64,000 nucleotides of DNA from Polydactylus sextarius (Eukaryota > Chordata > Actinopteri > Polynemidae), in NCBI GenBank assembly GCA_016801845.1, contig CM028913.1:23340065-23404064 (forward strand), given 5' to 3'. Below the pieces are notes generated by a model. It saw only the letters and a list, made by a program, of their open reading frames with translations. It was not told the DNA's origin and searched no databases. Below, piece after piece: positions 50,560 through 61,687 of this stretch (within the stretch, counting starts at the first letter, position 1; every line of letters starts with the position of its first letter). The position numbers were made by a program, and so were the translations under genes.

Positions 50560-53500
50560 TCACACCACCTCGTCTGACTCCAGGTTGTACTCCTCGTACA
50601 AAGCGTCCAGGATGGCCAGCTGTTTCTCCATGGCGGGCAGGTAAACGCCCAGGTCTCTGTGCATGCCGCTGATGAAGCCGCTCTTCAGCTCGTCGCCTTC
50701 CTTCGACACTAAGGCAGCGGTGAAGCTTTGATAAGACGGAGCAGCTCTTAGGGCCAACTGAGGAAAAGAAGAAAAGAAGACGCTGTGAGACTCAAGAGAA
50801 GAAGTAAAACAACAAACACGTGAGAAAACAACAATAACGTGACCTACAGCAAAAACTCCTCGCACAACCCATCCGTGATACTGACGCAGAGTCTTTCCAT
50901 AGGCGTTATCTGTGTGACAGAGAAGATGATGAGAAAATTTAAACAAAAAACATGCTTTAAAGAGGATACAGGATGCAAAAAACAGAACCAGAACCTCAAA
51001 CTTCGTCTCCATCATCTTTATATGTCATTTCTACAACTATAAACAGCCGCAGTAAAACAGTCTGCTCTGGAAAAGACGTCATAGTTTCTGACTGGTTTAA
51101 GTTTATTGGTTTAAGTCACTACCTAGACACAGACTCGTCTCACACCGGGGAAAACTAAATTTCTCTGCTGTGGGACAAAAAAAATGACTTTATCTTATCA
51201 AAGATTAGACAAGTTAAGTTGTGCTAGTGTCTGAAGTGATGCAGTTACACTTGTAACGCCAGCTTCTTGTGTTTTCCGAGGGAACCTGAACGCACCAAGT
51301 ATTTTCCGAGTTACCTCGTTTACTTTTAACCTTATGTTTTTATTTTATTTTGGCTCCACCACAACAGTAAAATTAATTCCCAGACTCCAGTAACGTTCGT
51401 TCAGCTCGTTTGTGTTTAACACCAACAGATGTTTTGTTAATCTGACACATTCATTTCCAGTCTGAGCGACCGGCTGCTCCTCAGTATCTGACTCAGGATC
51501 AAACAGATAAAGGTGAAGTTAACTCTGAAACCCTCAAACCTTCTTTGCCTTTGCTGCAAACCAATCAGAGCACATTTCATTTAAATATTCATGATTTTAC
51601 TGAGTAGGAGGAGGAAACCAGTTGTTTCCATTTAGGGGGATTTTGGGTCTTTACATGAGACGTCAAAGAAGAGTTTACAATATTCAAAAACAACATTAAT
51701 ATTAATGTTTATATCCGTCTTAACTCACTTAGCGCTCCCTGGATGTCTTGCACTCCGGCGTTGACTTCAGACAGAAACTCTTTGAGGAACTTGAGGCCTC
51801 GTCGGAGCCACAGTAAAGCCTCGGTGGCCGAGTTTCTCACCTGGGCCACTTCTGTCTGAACCTCGTACAAAACGATGGACTGAAGAGAAGGAAAGCTGTC
51901 GGGGTCGGACATCAACTTCTGGTGGATTTTCTGAGACAGAACAGAAATAAAGTCAAGATACTGATTCAAATCTTTCACTGTGGGAAAAAAAAAAACAAAC
52001 TTAAATACATCTTTAATAAAAAATGACAATATATAATTTATTTCATGCATATTGAATGTGATTTGAAAGATTAACCAGAAAGTTTGCATCATAAATAATT
52101 GAAGTTTTTTTTATTTTTTTTAAGAGCGACTTAACAATTATTAATTCTGACTGGTCATTAATTAATGGATCATTTTTCACTTACCTTAATATTTCCAACA
52201 AAATCCATTTTAACTGGAGCAAAGACGGTGGAGCCCAGTTTGTCTGAGAAGAGAGAATCTATGATCATTTCCTTGTTTATTGTTTATGAAGTAATTTCTT
52301 TTTTTTTTACGTTTTATTTTGAAAGAGCGGTATGATGCAGCTGTGTGTGACGAGATATTAAAGAAGGAAATACAGAAGATTTGATGTGAAATCATTTGTA
52401 ACTGAGACGATGAAAAGACTAAATGTTACACTACATGAAGACGTGAGTAAAAGACGTCAAACGCAGATAAAACTGGGATCTGGATCCGTGTTAATATTTG
52501 ATTTTAGAGAAGTGATCAGTGTAAATATAAATGTTTGAGCTTGACTCACATGTACAGTCATTAACAGAGATTTTTAATAATTCAACCTCTTCGCCTTTCG
52601 TCTAAATAAATATTCGAGCCTGAGAAGTGATGATGGACGTGAGGGCAGGTCCCTCGTGTCCACTGCCACTTTTCTGTCAATTCAGGCAAAAAATACACAA
52701 ACCAAAATGTTCCAGTCTTGCGTTTTTTAACAGTTTTTTTTTTTTAACATCTCTACGTGACTGTGACTGTGTGAACGATCATTTTTATCTGTGACACAGA
52801 CACGAGATCATGTTTGAGTCACAGACGACAGAGAAAGAAATAAAAACGACTGAAGGACGGACGGACGGACGGACGGATGGGTGCAAGGAGGAAATAAAGA
52901 AGATGTGACAGAAAAAAAAAAAGATAAAGATGATGATGAAACAAACTGCCACCTTGTTAATTACAGACAGAGCATGCACAAGGACAGAACAAATATGAGA
53001 AAGAAAGAAAGAAGTTGTAGTTTGTCTTGTTGAGATGATAAAAGGATGAAATGACGAACGAAGAACGACAGGATCGAGATGAGGAGAGACTGAAAGTGAC
53101 CGTCCTACCTAATACAGGCACTATTGCATAGCATGAGTCCAAAAACTCTTGTGTGGGGATACCACTGTCGTCGAGCAGTCTTATATCACTAAATCTAAAA
53201 AAAACAAACAAACAAAAAAAAAAAAAACAGGAGAATATATTACAGGTACGTATGTCATTTTCAAGTTTTATTTGATCAAAAACAGAAAAAGGAAAAAAAA
53301 AACCAAACACAAATAAAAGGTACAAACGTGAAAATCAAGCCAGAGGAAATGATTCACACAGTGTCATGCAGTGATATGCCTGACGATACCTGAGACTAGT
53401 CTGCTCTTATCTAAAAACCGTCTCATTCATTATTAGAGACAACTTCGAAAAGGACAAAATGCATATACTGTAGTTAGTAGCTGAATACGTGATGAATGAG

Positions 53501-56500
53501 ACAAATGTTTCCTTCATAATATTAATAATACTAATAAAATTAACCTCAAAACTTGGTATTACAGGAATGATAATTCAGTAACACTCTTCCAAGTTTTAAA
53601 ATAATAATAATAATAATAAAGTAAAACTGAAATACAGAGAGAAATGTTAACAAAAGAAACGTTACAAACCCAAATATCAGATGAGGGCCTCACTGTGTCG
53701 TGTGATCAAGAGAGAACACACTGATATAAAACACTTATCATGACATCTTCAACAGGATTCAGTTAAAACGTTTCCAAACCTGTTTATTATTAATTTAATT
53801 TACTGCAACTGTGCAAACAACATAAATACAATGAATATATTTCCACAAACTGTGCAGTTTAGTGTTAAAAAGATGCAGCAGCTCGAAGACAAAATAATAT
53901 ATACTAACATGTAGCTTAAACTGGTTCGTCCTAATACTGAAATAGTGAAATATCACAGACCATCGTACAGTAACTTCGTACAGTAACTAGTGTGTCCTAA
54001 AGGATGTGACCTTCCTGAGTGGCATTTTCATACCTGTGACTCATTGTGCTGAAGAAAGTTTCCACCTGCTCAGTGTCTTCAAACTCCGTCGAACCTCCGG
54101 ATGTTTCGTTCTCGAGTTGAACGTCGTCTTTGTCTGTAACGACCTCCTCCTCCTCCTCCTCCTCCTCCTCCTGCTGCTGCTGCTGCTGCTGCTGGTGCTG
54201 CTGCTGATCCACAGCCTCAGTTTTGTCATTATTGTTGTCGTGTTCTTCACTTTGGTCCTCGTTGTGCTTCTGCTTCTCTCGTTTTGTGTCCTTTTGATCG
54301 GCGGCTTCGTTTTCTTCACCCTCACCTCCCTCCGCTGGTTTGTTGTAGCGTTCGATCTCAGAGGCGTCGTGTGTAGCGCGTGGAGGAGGATCAGATCGAT
54401 CCTCATGGACTGAGCTGCTGCCGCTGCTCGCCTCCAGGTCTGAGCAACACAAACAAACAAACACGGATTATGGTTTCAGGATGGATGATTAACACAACAA
54501 CAAGAGTCTAAAGCTCAGTTTTCATCAGACTGGGTGGAGAAAATTGCAAAAACAACATTTGGGCAACTTAACATAAACCTATTCTAATTAATCTGCAGGT
54601 TACGTTGACACAAACCTCACAGTCATTCTCAGTGTTTTATAAAGTATCTGAAAGTTTTTTACACTAGAGTAGAAGTACAGTACTTAGTGTCATTACGTTA
54701 GGAATTATAGTAAAATCAAAGTGAAAGTTGACAAAAGAAATAAAAATATTGAAGTACTGAATACTGAAGAAATACTGAAGTACAGTAGTAAAGTATTATT
54801 ACTTCTTTTATGATACAACACTTCTCATTCCTCATCTGACGTTGTAGTAAAACTTGTAGCGCAGCTCCAAACTCATTCAACGGTATAATGAAGTGCGAGT
54901 TTCACTGCTCTGTTTTCTTTAAGTTGAAAAGTTTCACCAGGCTCTGTCGTAGTTGGGTGTGGTGACGTGTGACTAGTTTCAGTTGTGATGACATACATCT
55001 TAACATTTGTCTTTTCTCAGCAACACATTTTTATCCTGGGCGCAGTCGCCACTTTGTTCTGATGACTGAGCCAACAAAGGAAAAGATTAACAGCTTCGTT
55101 AAACAAAAGTAGCGAGTGTTTCTGATGTAACGTGATTTGAACCCTGTACCAGACGAAGCGTGTTTATTGTTACTGAACTCCTGATGTGTTTTTTTGTATT
55201 TACTGTGTAATAAAATCAAAGAGCAGCAGCAGCAGCTTCCCTTGTGTAAAGGTTTTTGTTGCTGCTGTGGGCAATGCGATAATATTATTGATCATCCATC
55301 ACTGTCTGCTCACTAAAAGGCAATAATCTATCCACATCAGTTCAGATGATGTACACGCAACAAACAGGCCATTTTCTTTGTTGCTGTGCGGTCTCTTATT
55401 TCTGGAATGCAGTAATGGTTTTTCAGGACGTGGAGAAGCCTGATTTACCTGATGGGGAAGGATGATGTTCTGGTCTGTCTGACTCATCAGGTCCCTCTGC
55501 TCCAGAGTCCAGGCTCTGGTTGTCATGTGCAATTGCTTCTCCTGAGGTTTCAGCCAAATCTCTCCATCTGGAATGAATTGAAGTGCACTGTTTTAATTAC
55601 ATCTTTGTCTTTTGGGTACGACCAATTGGCTAGTGCTTCAGAAATCAATAGCACATTAATAACCCGTTATTATCTTGTAAACAGAAGACATGTGAACGTT
55701 GTATTGACAGTTAACCACAGATACATAATAACGAAGGGGTAACCTACTTTTCTCCAAGGTTTTGATTTAAATGATTGACTGGTTTAATCTGTTGAGAGCA
55801 GAAAATATCACATTTTATTCTTGAGAATAATCCAAGTTTAGATTGTCTTAACAGTAATTTGAGAGGGAAAAATAAAATACCTTCTGGGGTTTGATTGCTG
55901 CTACTGGAGGAGATCCCGGTGGACTCTGTGTTACCATATCCGAACTAAAAGTACGATTTGCTATCTGCATGCATTCCTCTAGAGTTTTGAGGAAAGTGGT
56001 GCACGTCGACTTCACCATGTTTCCAGTGTCTATGCCCGTCTGAGGAGAAAATACAGACAAGAATGTTCATACAAAGTCTGCCAAGACTAAAAAACTAAAT
56101 ACTTGTGGTAACATTTGCAGTCTGTCTGGTACATTAGTCAGTGTAAGCACACAGCAATTTGATTTGTCTAACTAGTTGCAAACAGGCCACCCTACACTGG
56201 AGTCTCACACCAACAGCAGCTTCTCTTATTTCGTCAGCTCATCTAAACCTCAACTTTTACCTCCGCTGAGTCTCCTTGCTCATCATTCTCCTTGATCCTG
56301 TTTACTTGTTGGAGAAGAAGGTCACAGTACAATCTGAGTTCGGACATCTTGGTTTTCAGTGCCTCTGTGTTCTCCTGGAGCTCTGTAACCAAAAAGCAGC
56401 GACATTTTAGGACAAGATTAAGATTTGAACGCTGTGGTATATTGGTATATATATATGAAATACCTTTTTCTCTCTTTGTTCGGTTGTCTGTAAGGCAAGC

Positions 56501-57292
56501 TTTGGCTGTTCCCAGTGCCACCAGCCATTTCTGCCTCTCTGCTGCATTGATGGCTCTGAGGTAAAAGTACTGTTCTCCAGGTATGGTCAGGTCGACTCGG
56601 GTGGAGTCGGAGGAATGAACTAAAAATAAATAAATAAATACAAAAGATATGCATGTTAGTGCTGCAGGAAAAAGAACAATGGAGGCCAATAACTAGCACA
56701 TGAGCTTATACACACCTTGGATTTCACAAACTGAAATTTTAATGCTGCCTTTACAACCTTTCCACGCATCTTCTTGGGAGTCATAGTAAGACAAAGTTCC
56801 TCCATCAAGCACAAACCAACGAGGCTGCCAACCTGCAAAAACAATAACCGCATTTAAAATTTACATTAACATCCCAGATTAACGGATATGAATCTTTAAA
56901 TTGCTGATAATATATAATTCAACAATAGCTATAAACTTGTAAACAGTTAACCCTTACACTGCGTTAGCAACAACTAATCAGTTGTTAAGTCAGATTATAA
57001 TGACAGATGGGACAATCAGCTAAATTAGCTGAAGCTAACAGCTAAGACTTGATAAATAAAGCCAATTTATCGCTTTTAAAGAAGCTAATTATCTTCGTAA
57101 TGTAAAGTCAGAGAGAAACTAGTTGATCTGACTGTAGCTAACGAAGCCTCCACTCAACTCAAGTCGGCTGTGACGTTGTCATGCTAGCTAGCTACGTTAA
57201 AATTAGCATTTTAATATTCCGTAAAGACACACGAGCCGCGACGCTAACTTACCACTTATGTAATTGGTCCACTTGTACAATATTCCCTCCAT
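50560..57292 (-). CDS. plekha8: PH and glycolipid-transfer domain protein PLEKHA8 (FAPP2), 13 coding exons
   Basis: Golgi PI4P-binding protein that transfers glucosylceramide (family knowledge). Exons in transcript order: 57292-57253, 56832-56716, 56619-56464, 56382-56261, 56039-55881, 55788-55748, 55567-55449, 54439-54034, 53194-53109, 52243-52185, 51930-51729, 50909-50848, 50757-50560. These sum to 1767 nt, 588 residues; human has 519, the excess lying in the linker. The PH domain spans 1-104 (MEGILYKWTNYISGWQPRWF). A middle segment (TFLKTLEECMQIAN, QSPPGSPP) matches human. The linker 252-386 is acidic and contains a Gln run and nine Glu (330-350). The GLTP domain (about 390-588) keeps Asp429, Asn433, Lys436, Trp476 and His514, the expected glycolipid-head contacts. 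It ends LESDEVV as in human. Exons 6 and 7 are the least conserved part of the model. Confidence 0.95.
52855..52880. repeat. (GGAC)n short tandem repeat, plekha8 intron 9
   Basis: Five to six GGAC units followed by GGATGG. Confidence 0.9.
54147..54195 (-). repeat. coding GAG/CAG repeats in plekha8 exon 8
   Basis: On the plus strand this reads CTC/TCC-type triplets followed by TGC triplets. On the coding strand it is a CAG run (with one CAC) directly followed by nine GAG codons, giving polyGln then polyGlu at residues 330-350. The tract is in frame and lies in a disordered acidic linker. Confidence 0.95.
54630..54820 (+). repeat. MITE-like repeat of the GTACTTTTACT family, plekha8 intron 7
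   Basis: Runs from TATAAAGTATCTGAAAGT through ACACTAGAGTAGAAGTACAG to GAAGTACAGTAGTAAAGTA. It is the inverse-orientation counterpart of 22915-23115. Non-coding. Confidence 0.55.
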
Positions 57293-57799
57293 TGTTTTAC
57301 TTTATGTATTTTCGCCGCTCATTACTTGTTTATCATAGCGAGATAAGACGCGCAGCTGATTGCACCGACTCCATCGGGGGGCCCTGTGTGATTTGCGGAG
57401 TAACGTCCTCGTCTTTACATTTGAGCTACGGAAGAAAAACTGCGTAAACTTTTTCGTGAATGAATCCGGAAGCGTTCACGGCGGAGAAGCTAACGACGCT
57501 CATCGCGTTGACGTCAGAGGGATTTAGGCGTGAGATGTAATGATTGACGGGTACAATAACCAATCAAATTATAGGATGTAGTAATAAGGCGGGGCTAGAG
57601 GTTAGAATCAACCAATCACAGAAGAAGGAGGGGAAATAGGTTGAGAAGCGTCTGTGTTCGTTTGTGAAGTTGGCTGCCACGTATTTAGCATTTCTACCAT
57701 GAATTTATTTTAGGGACTGTAGCTTATTTTATGAATAGGGCACATTTTTGCTTTTTAAAGTCATATTTTATATAAAAGTTAGGTTTTATCGTTAAAAAA
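57293..57799. promoter_or_regulatory. divergent plekha8/fkbp14 promoter region
   Basis: Only 507 bp separate the two start codons, which face away from each other. The interval has CCAAT at 57560-57564 and 57612-57616, no clear TATA box, and a GC-richer centre near the plekha8 side. A shared bidirectional promoter is likely, as the two genes are also head to head in human. Confidence 0.65.
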
Positions 57800-58073
57800 A
57801 TGATTCTTTTTTATATTTTCTCGATATTTCCTTCATTGTTTGGGGTTGTTACTGGGGGGAAACTGCCTGAACCTGAGGTAAAAATTGAAGTTATACACAA
57901 ACCTTTCATGTGTTATCGCAAGTCAAAGTATGGAGACATGCTTCTGGTTCATTACGATGGATTCTTGGAGAGTAACGGCAACATGTTTCACTCCAGGTAA
58001 CTTTTATTATAACATGTAACACTGCTGCATGCTGGGAAAGTTTCTCCAAAACTTCAGTTATTGTTATAGCTGC

Positions 58074-58104
<31 letters not shown>

Positions 58105-58855
58105 AATTTATCTAATGCACCACAATATTCTGCAGTACAACTGTGCAATAACTTTGTAATATCACCCATGTGCACGCTGGATTTTTCTATGATGCATCTT
58201 TGTGGTGATTTTTATGTCTTTTCCAGCCGCAAACAAGGAGATAAAAACCCAGTGTGGTTCACTCTTGGGATCCGAGAGGTGATCAAGGGTTGGGATAAAG
58301 GTTTGCAGAACATGTGCACTGGAGAGCGCAGGAAGCTGACCATCCCTCCATCTCTGGCATACGGCAAAGAAGGAAAAGGTGCTGCAACACAAACTGTTTT
58401 GCATCAAATGTTAATTTTCCCATCTGCCTCCTGCTGTCTGATTTATCTTTGCATGCATGTTTTCGTTTTATTTACAGGTCAGGTTCCTCCAAGCAGTACT
58501 CTGATTTTTGACATTGAGCTCATGGAGATTAGAAACGGTCCCAGGTCGCATGAATCTTTCCGGGAGATGGATCTCAACGATGATTGGAAACTCTCCAGGG
58601 ACGAGGTGTGAAATCCTGTATTTAAACACGTCATCACAGATATATTTTAACGCTGTTGATGATAAATATTGTCGTTCTTCCGTGTATGTGCCTCAGGTGA
58701 AGGAGTACATCAAGAAGGAGTTTGAGAAACATGGCTACTCTGCTAATGACACAAATCATGAAGCGATGGTGGAGGACATCTTCAAGAACGAGGATGAGGA
58801 TGAAGATGGTTTTATATCAACACGGGAATTCACCTACCAACACGATGAGCTGTAA
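57800..58855 (+). CDS. fkbp14: ER peptidyl-prolyl isomerase FKBP14 (FKBP22), 4 exons
   Basis: ER-lumen prolyl isomerase that assists folding, notably of procollagens (family knowledge). Exons: 57800-57996, 58227-58378, 58478-58605, 58697-58855. These total 636 nt, 211 residues, the same length as human. Residues 1-20 form a hydrophobic signal peptide. The FKBP domain spans about 28-134 (LLVHYDGF, VWFTLGIREVIKGWDKGL, SLAYGKEGKG), with Cys38 and Cys96 placed as for the human disulfide. Two EF-hands follow: 148-159 (DLNDDWKLSRDE) and 192-203 (DEDEDGFISTRE). The C-terminus HDEL is an ER retrieval signal. Donor 2 (GTGCTG) is weak but the frame requires it. AATAAA at 59149-59154 is a good polyadenylation signal. 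Confidence 0.97.
58075..58101. repeat. poly(A) run in fkbp14 intron 1
   Basis: About 27 consecutive A residues. Confidence 0.9.
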
Positions 58856-59170
58856 AGGACCGAGTACAACTACTTTGTTTTTTTTAAACACTACCTGTTG
58901 TATTTGTTTCATCAGTTGAGGAATTATGAATAAGTTACCGAACTGTTTCACATGGACCTTTTTTTTTTTTTTTTTACATTTTTGATCAGTATTAACTTAT
59001 TTTTTGTTAAACTTGAAAACACCAACATAGAATTTTATATAAAATGACAAACATTATATATTTGTTTCCATCACACATGCACTGATAATGTCAATACAAG
59101 TGAATTAAGGCTACAGAACTGATTTTTTTTTTTTAAATAATTTCATTTAATAAACTTTTTTTTATTATTT
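58856..59170 (+). other. fkbp14 3' UTR
   Basis: Short AT-rich 3' UTR ending about 15-20 nt after AATAAA at 59149-59154. Confidence 0.7.
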
Positions 59171-59559
59171 AAAAAACAGAATTTGTTCGATATCTGTGAT
59201 AAAAATGGTTAAATGTGATACTGGATGATATTTGTGTTCTGTGCATGTTGTCATTAATCACTAGAGGGCACTGTTGTCCTTTAGTTTGTTTGTTTTTTTT
59301 GCTCCCAGGTGATTTAGGCTGTTCTTGCTGTTAATTGCAGACTAAAGGGAATCAAAATTAAAGTACAGCCAAAAGCACAATTACTTTTTATGGAGAGTAA
59401 ATCATTGAAGAAGCTGCACCGTACCCTGGTGTTATAAAGGTTCAGTCATTTACATTTATGGATACATCAAAATATGATTAATAATACACCTTAATCAAAT
59501 CAAATGTAATTTTGCAGTATTTTATAGATGATTTATAAAGGTAGTGAGTCTACAGCTGT

Positions 59560-59875
59560 GATGATGTCCATGATATGACAAGAGAAATCTCAGCTATGCC
59601 ACTTAAAGCGACACCCAAATGCAAATCTTGCTCAAGCCTGAGTTGGAAACACAAGTCTCCTTGGCCTCCTGATGGAGGTCCTCCAGGCATGTCCAACTGG
59701 GAGGAGACCTTGGGGCAGACCCAGAATACACTGCAGAGATTATATATATCCATCTATATCCAGTCTGGGAATGCCTCAGGGTCCTCCAAAGAGGAGCTTG
59801 GACTTGATTGACCTTCTGCCACTGTGACCTGACTCAAGATAAGTGGCTGAAAATGGATGAATGGATGGATTATAA
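59560..59875 (+). mobile_element. 3' fragment of a non-LTR retrotransposon (LINE)
   Basis: Contains the degraded motif series CATGTCCAACTGGGAGGAGA, GGGGCAGACCCAGAATACAC, GGGAATGCCTCAGGGTCC, AAGAGGAGCTTGGA, GATAAGTGGCTGAAAATGGA and ends in ATGGATGGAT repeats. This looks like the 3' end of a fish LINE open reading frame plus tail. The frame is broken by stops, so it is inactive. The LINE clade is not assigned. Confidence 0.6.
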
Positions 59876-61687
59876 GTGTTTGAGAACAACAAAATAGAAG
59901 AAGACAAAGGGGAAAAACCCTAATCTGACCTCAGTGGGTGATCTTTGTCATACTTGTAATTCTGCCAAATCATTTGTTGCATGTCTAACATCAAGTAAGT
60001 CTACAGTCGACTTCAAATGAGACGTGACTACGATGGATGAGGGATAGAGCATCACAGAGTAGAGCATCACGTGATAAAAGTATTTAAAATATTTAGCATT
60101 AAAGCCACTAAGAGTCAAACAATGCTGCATTTGTTCTATGCAGGAAAATCACATCATAATGCAAGCGTCTGTTTCACTTTTGTCATATTTTAGTAGCCAA
60201 ATCTATCACAAATCTTCCAGTAAGTAAGAACCTTCCCCAGTGAAATTCCCAGGAAGCAGCGTCAGGTTTCAGAGAAAAGGTGCGACCACGTGTGAACACT
60301 GTGGTGCAACTGTTTCTCCTCAAAGCGCCACTGTTTTCTGTAACACAAACGCTGCAGTTCATCTGGGGTTTGGCAAATTTCCACCTGCAGGTAAAACTGG
60401 ACGAGTGCGAAGGTCACACACCAGCAAAGGCTGAAGAAAGGCTAAGAGTTATGGAGAAGTAAGAGGTATGCTGGCTTAAAAAAAGTGCTACAGACATGCC
60501 AATAACTGTCACAAGACTTAAAAAAAAAAAAACCCACATACCTGTGACTCACTGAGCTGCAGGCTGCAACCAGTCATCACTAGCAGAGGGTTCGGCCTTT
60601 TTTCTTTTCTTTTCTTGACGATCACACACTGAGGTGAGATCAGGTTAAATATCTTAGACATGATTTTACATCCTTTAATAAATCATCATTTGATAAATTA
60701 CATTTTCTTTTTTCTTTCTTTTTCTTTTTTTTAAACTGCAACAAAACTGTCACAAAAATACAGTTTGATAAAATCAATTAATAATGGCGTCAAACAAACT
60801 TCGGTGGATTTTTATGGCACTTTGATGTGAACGGAAACACCGAACGACGACGGACTATAATTAATTATCACTTGAAAATATCCAAATTTACAGCTCGTAA
60901 ACAAACAACCGTATGTGTTTATGCGGTGCAGTGGATGAATTGAACATTAACAATTAAAGACGACTTTTTCTTTTTCTCTTTTAGTTTTTAGTTTTTATAT
61001 TTGACAAACATGATTCTCAGTTCGCAGTTTATATTAATGTGACAGGATGTGATGCAGAGTAAAAGACAAAAATAAACATCTTTACAAAATAAATCTTTAC
61101 ACTCGTTGCAAAAAAGTGCTTCATGAGCGTCCAATTGTCTCATCTCTTTTTCTGTTTTTTTTTTTTAAGGACACAGTTAAAATATTGATCATCACATGAT
61201 CTGATTTTATCTACAATGAAAGGATCCAAATCATCTCGTTTTGTTTTTTTAACCAGCGTTCCCACAAAACAAACAAACAAACAAACAAACAAAAATATGT
61301 ACATATGTTACGTGGGACCAGGTCTCACACCAGGTAGAGACTCGAGTCTTCAACTCAAATCGATGAAGAAACAGTTAAAAAACACTGGATCGTTTCCTAT
61401 AATATCAAAAATGATGATGGTCTTGGCAGGAGCGTTGAAAACCCCGAAACTTACAGTAACCAGACGACGTTGACACTAAAACCAACTTCAATTTAAAAAA
61501 AAAAAAAAAAAAAAAGTCATGCGAGAAAGAAGAGTCTCAAGTTCAAGTTGATTACAAACAAACTTTTCTGGAACTTCATTAGAATCAAGGTGGCTTGGAT
61601 TTCCTCTTTTCACTTAATAAATATTGTCCTTCTGTGTTTGTTTTTTTTTTTTTTGCATGCCTCCCTCCCTCCTTCCCTCAGGTCCTT
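59876..61687. other. fkbp14-chn2 spacer and probable chn2 3' UTR
   Basis: The two genes converge here. No ORF is protein-like. The stretch next to 61687 is presumably chn2 3' UTR on the minus strand; a minus-strand ATTAAA at 60674-60679 is one possible polyadenylation signal. Simple repeats include (CAAA)n near 61267-61292 and A runs at about 61495-61515. Confidence 0.45.

Noticed and set aside
54006..54413. 135-codon plus-strand Leu-rich ORF resembling a membrane protein
   Set aside because: Mirror of the CAG/GAG repeats of plekha8 exon 8. The minus strand is phased at both ends and conserved at its 3' part (FFSTM).
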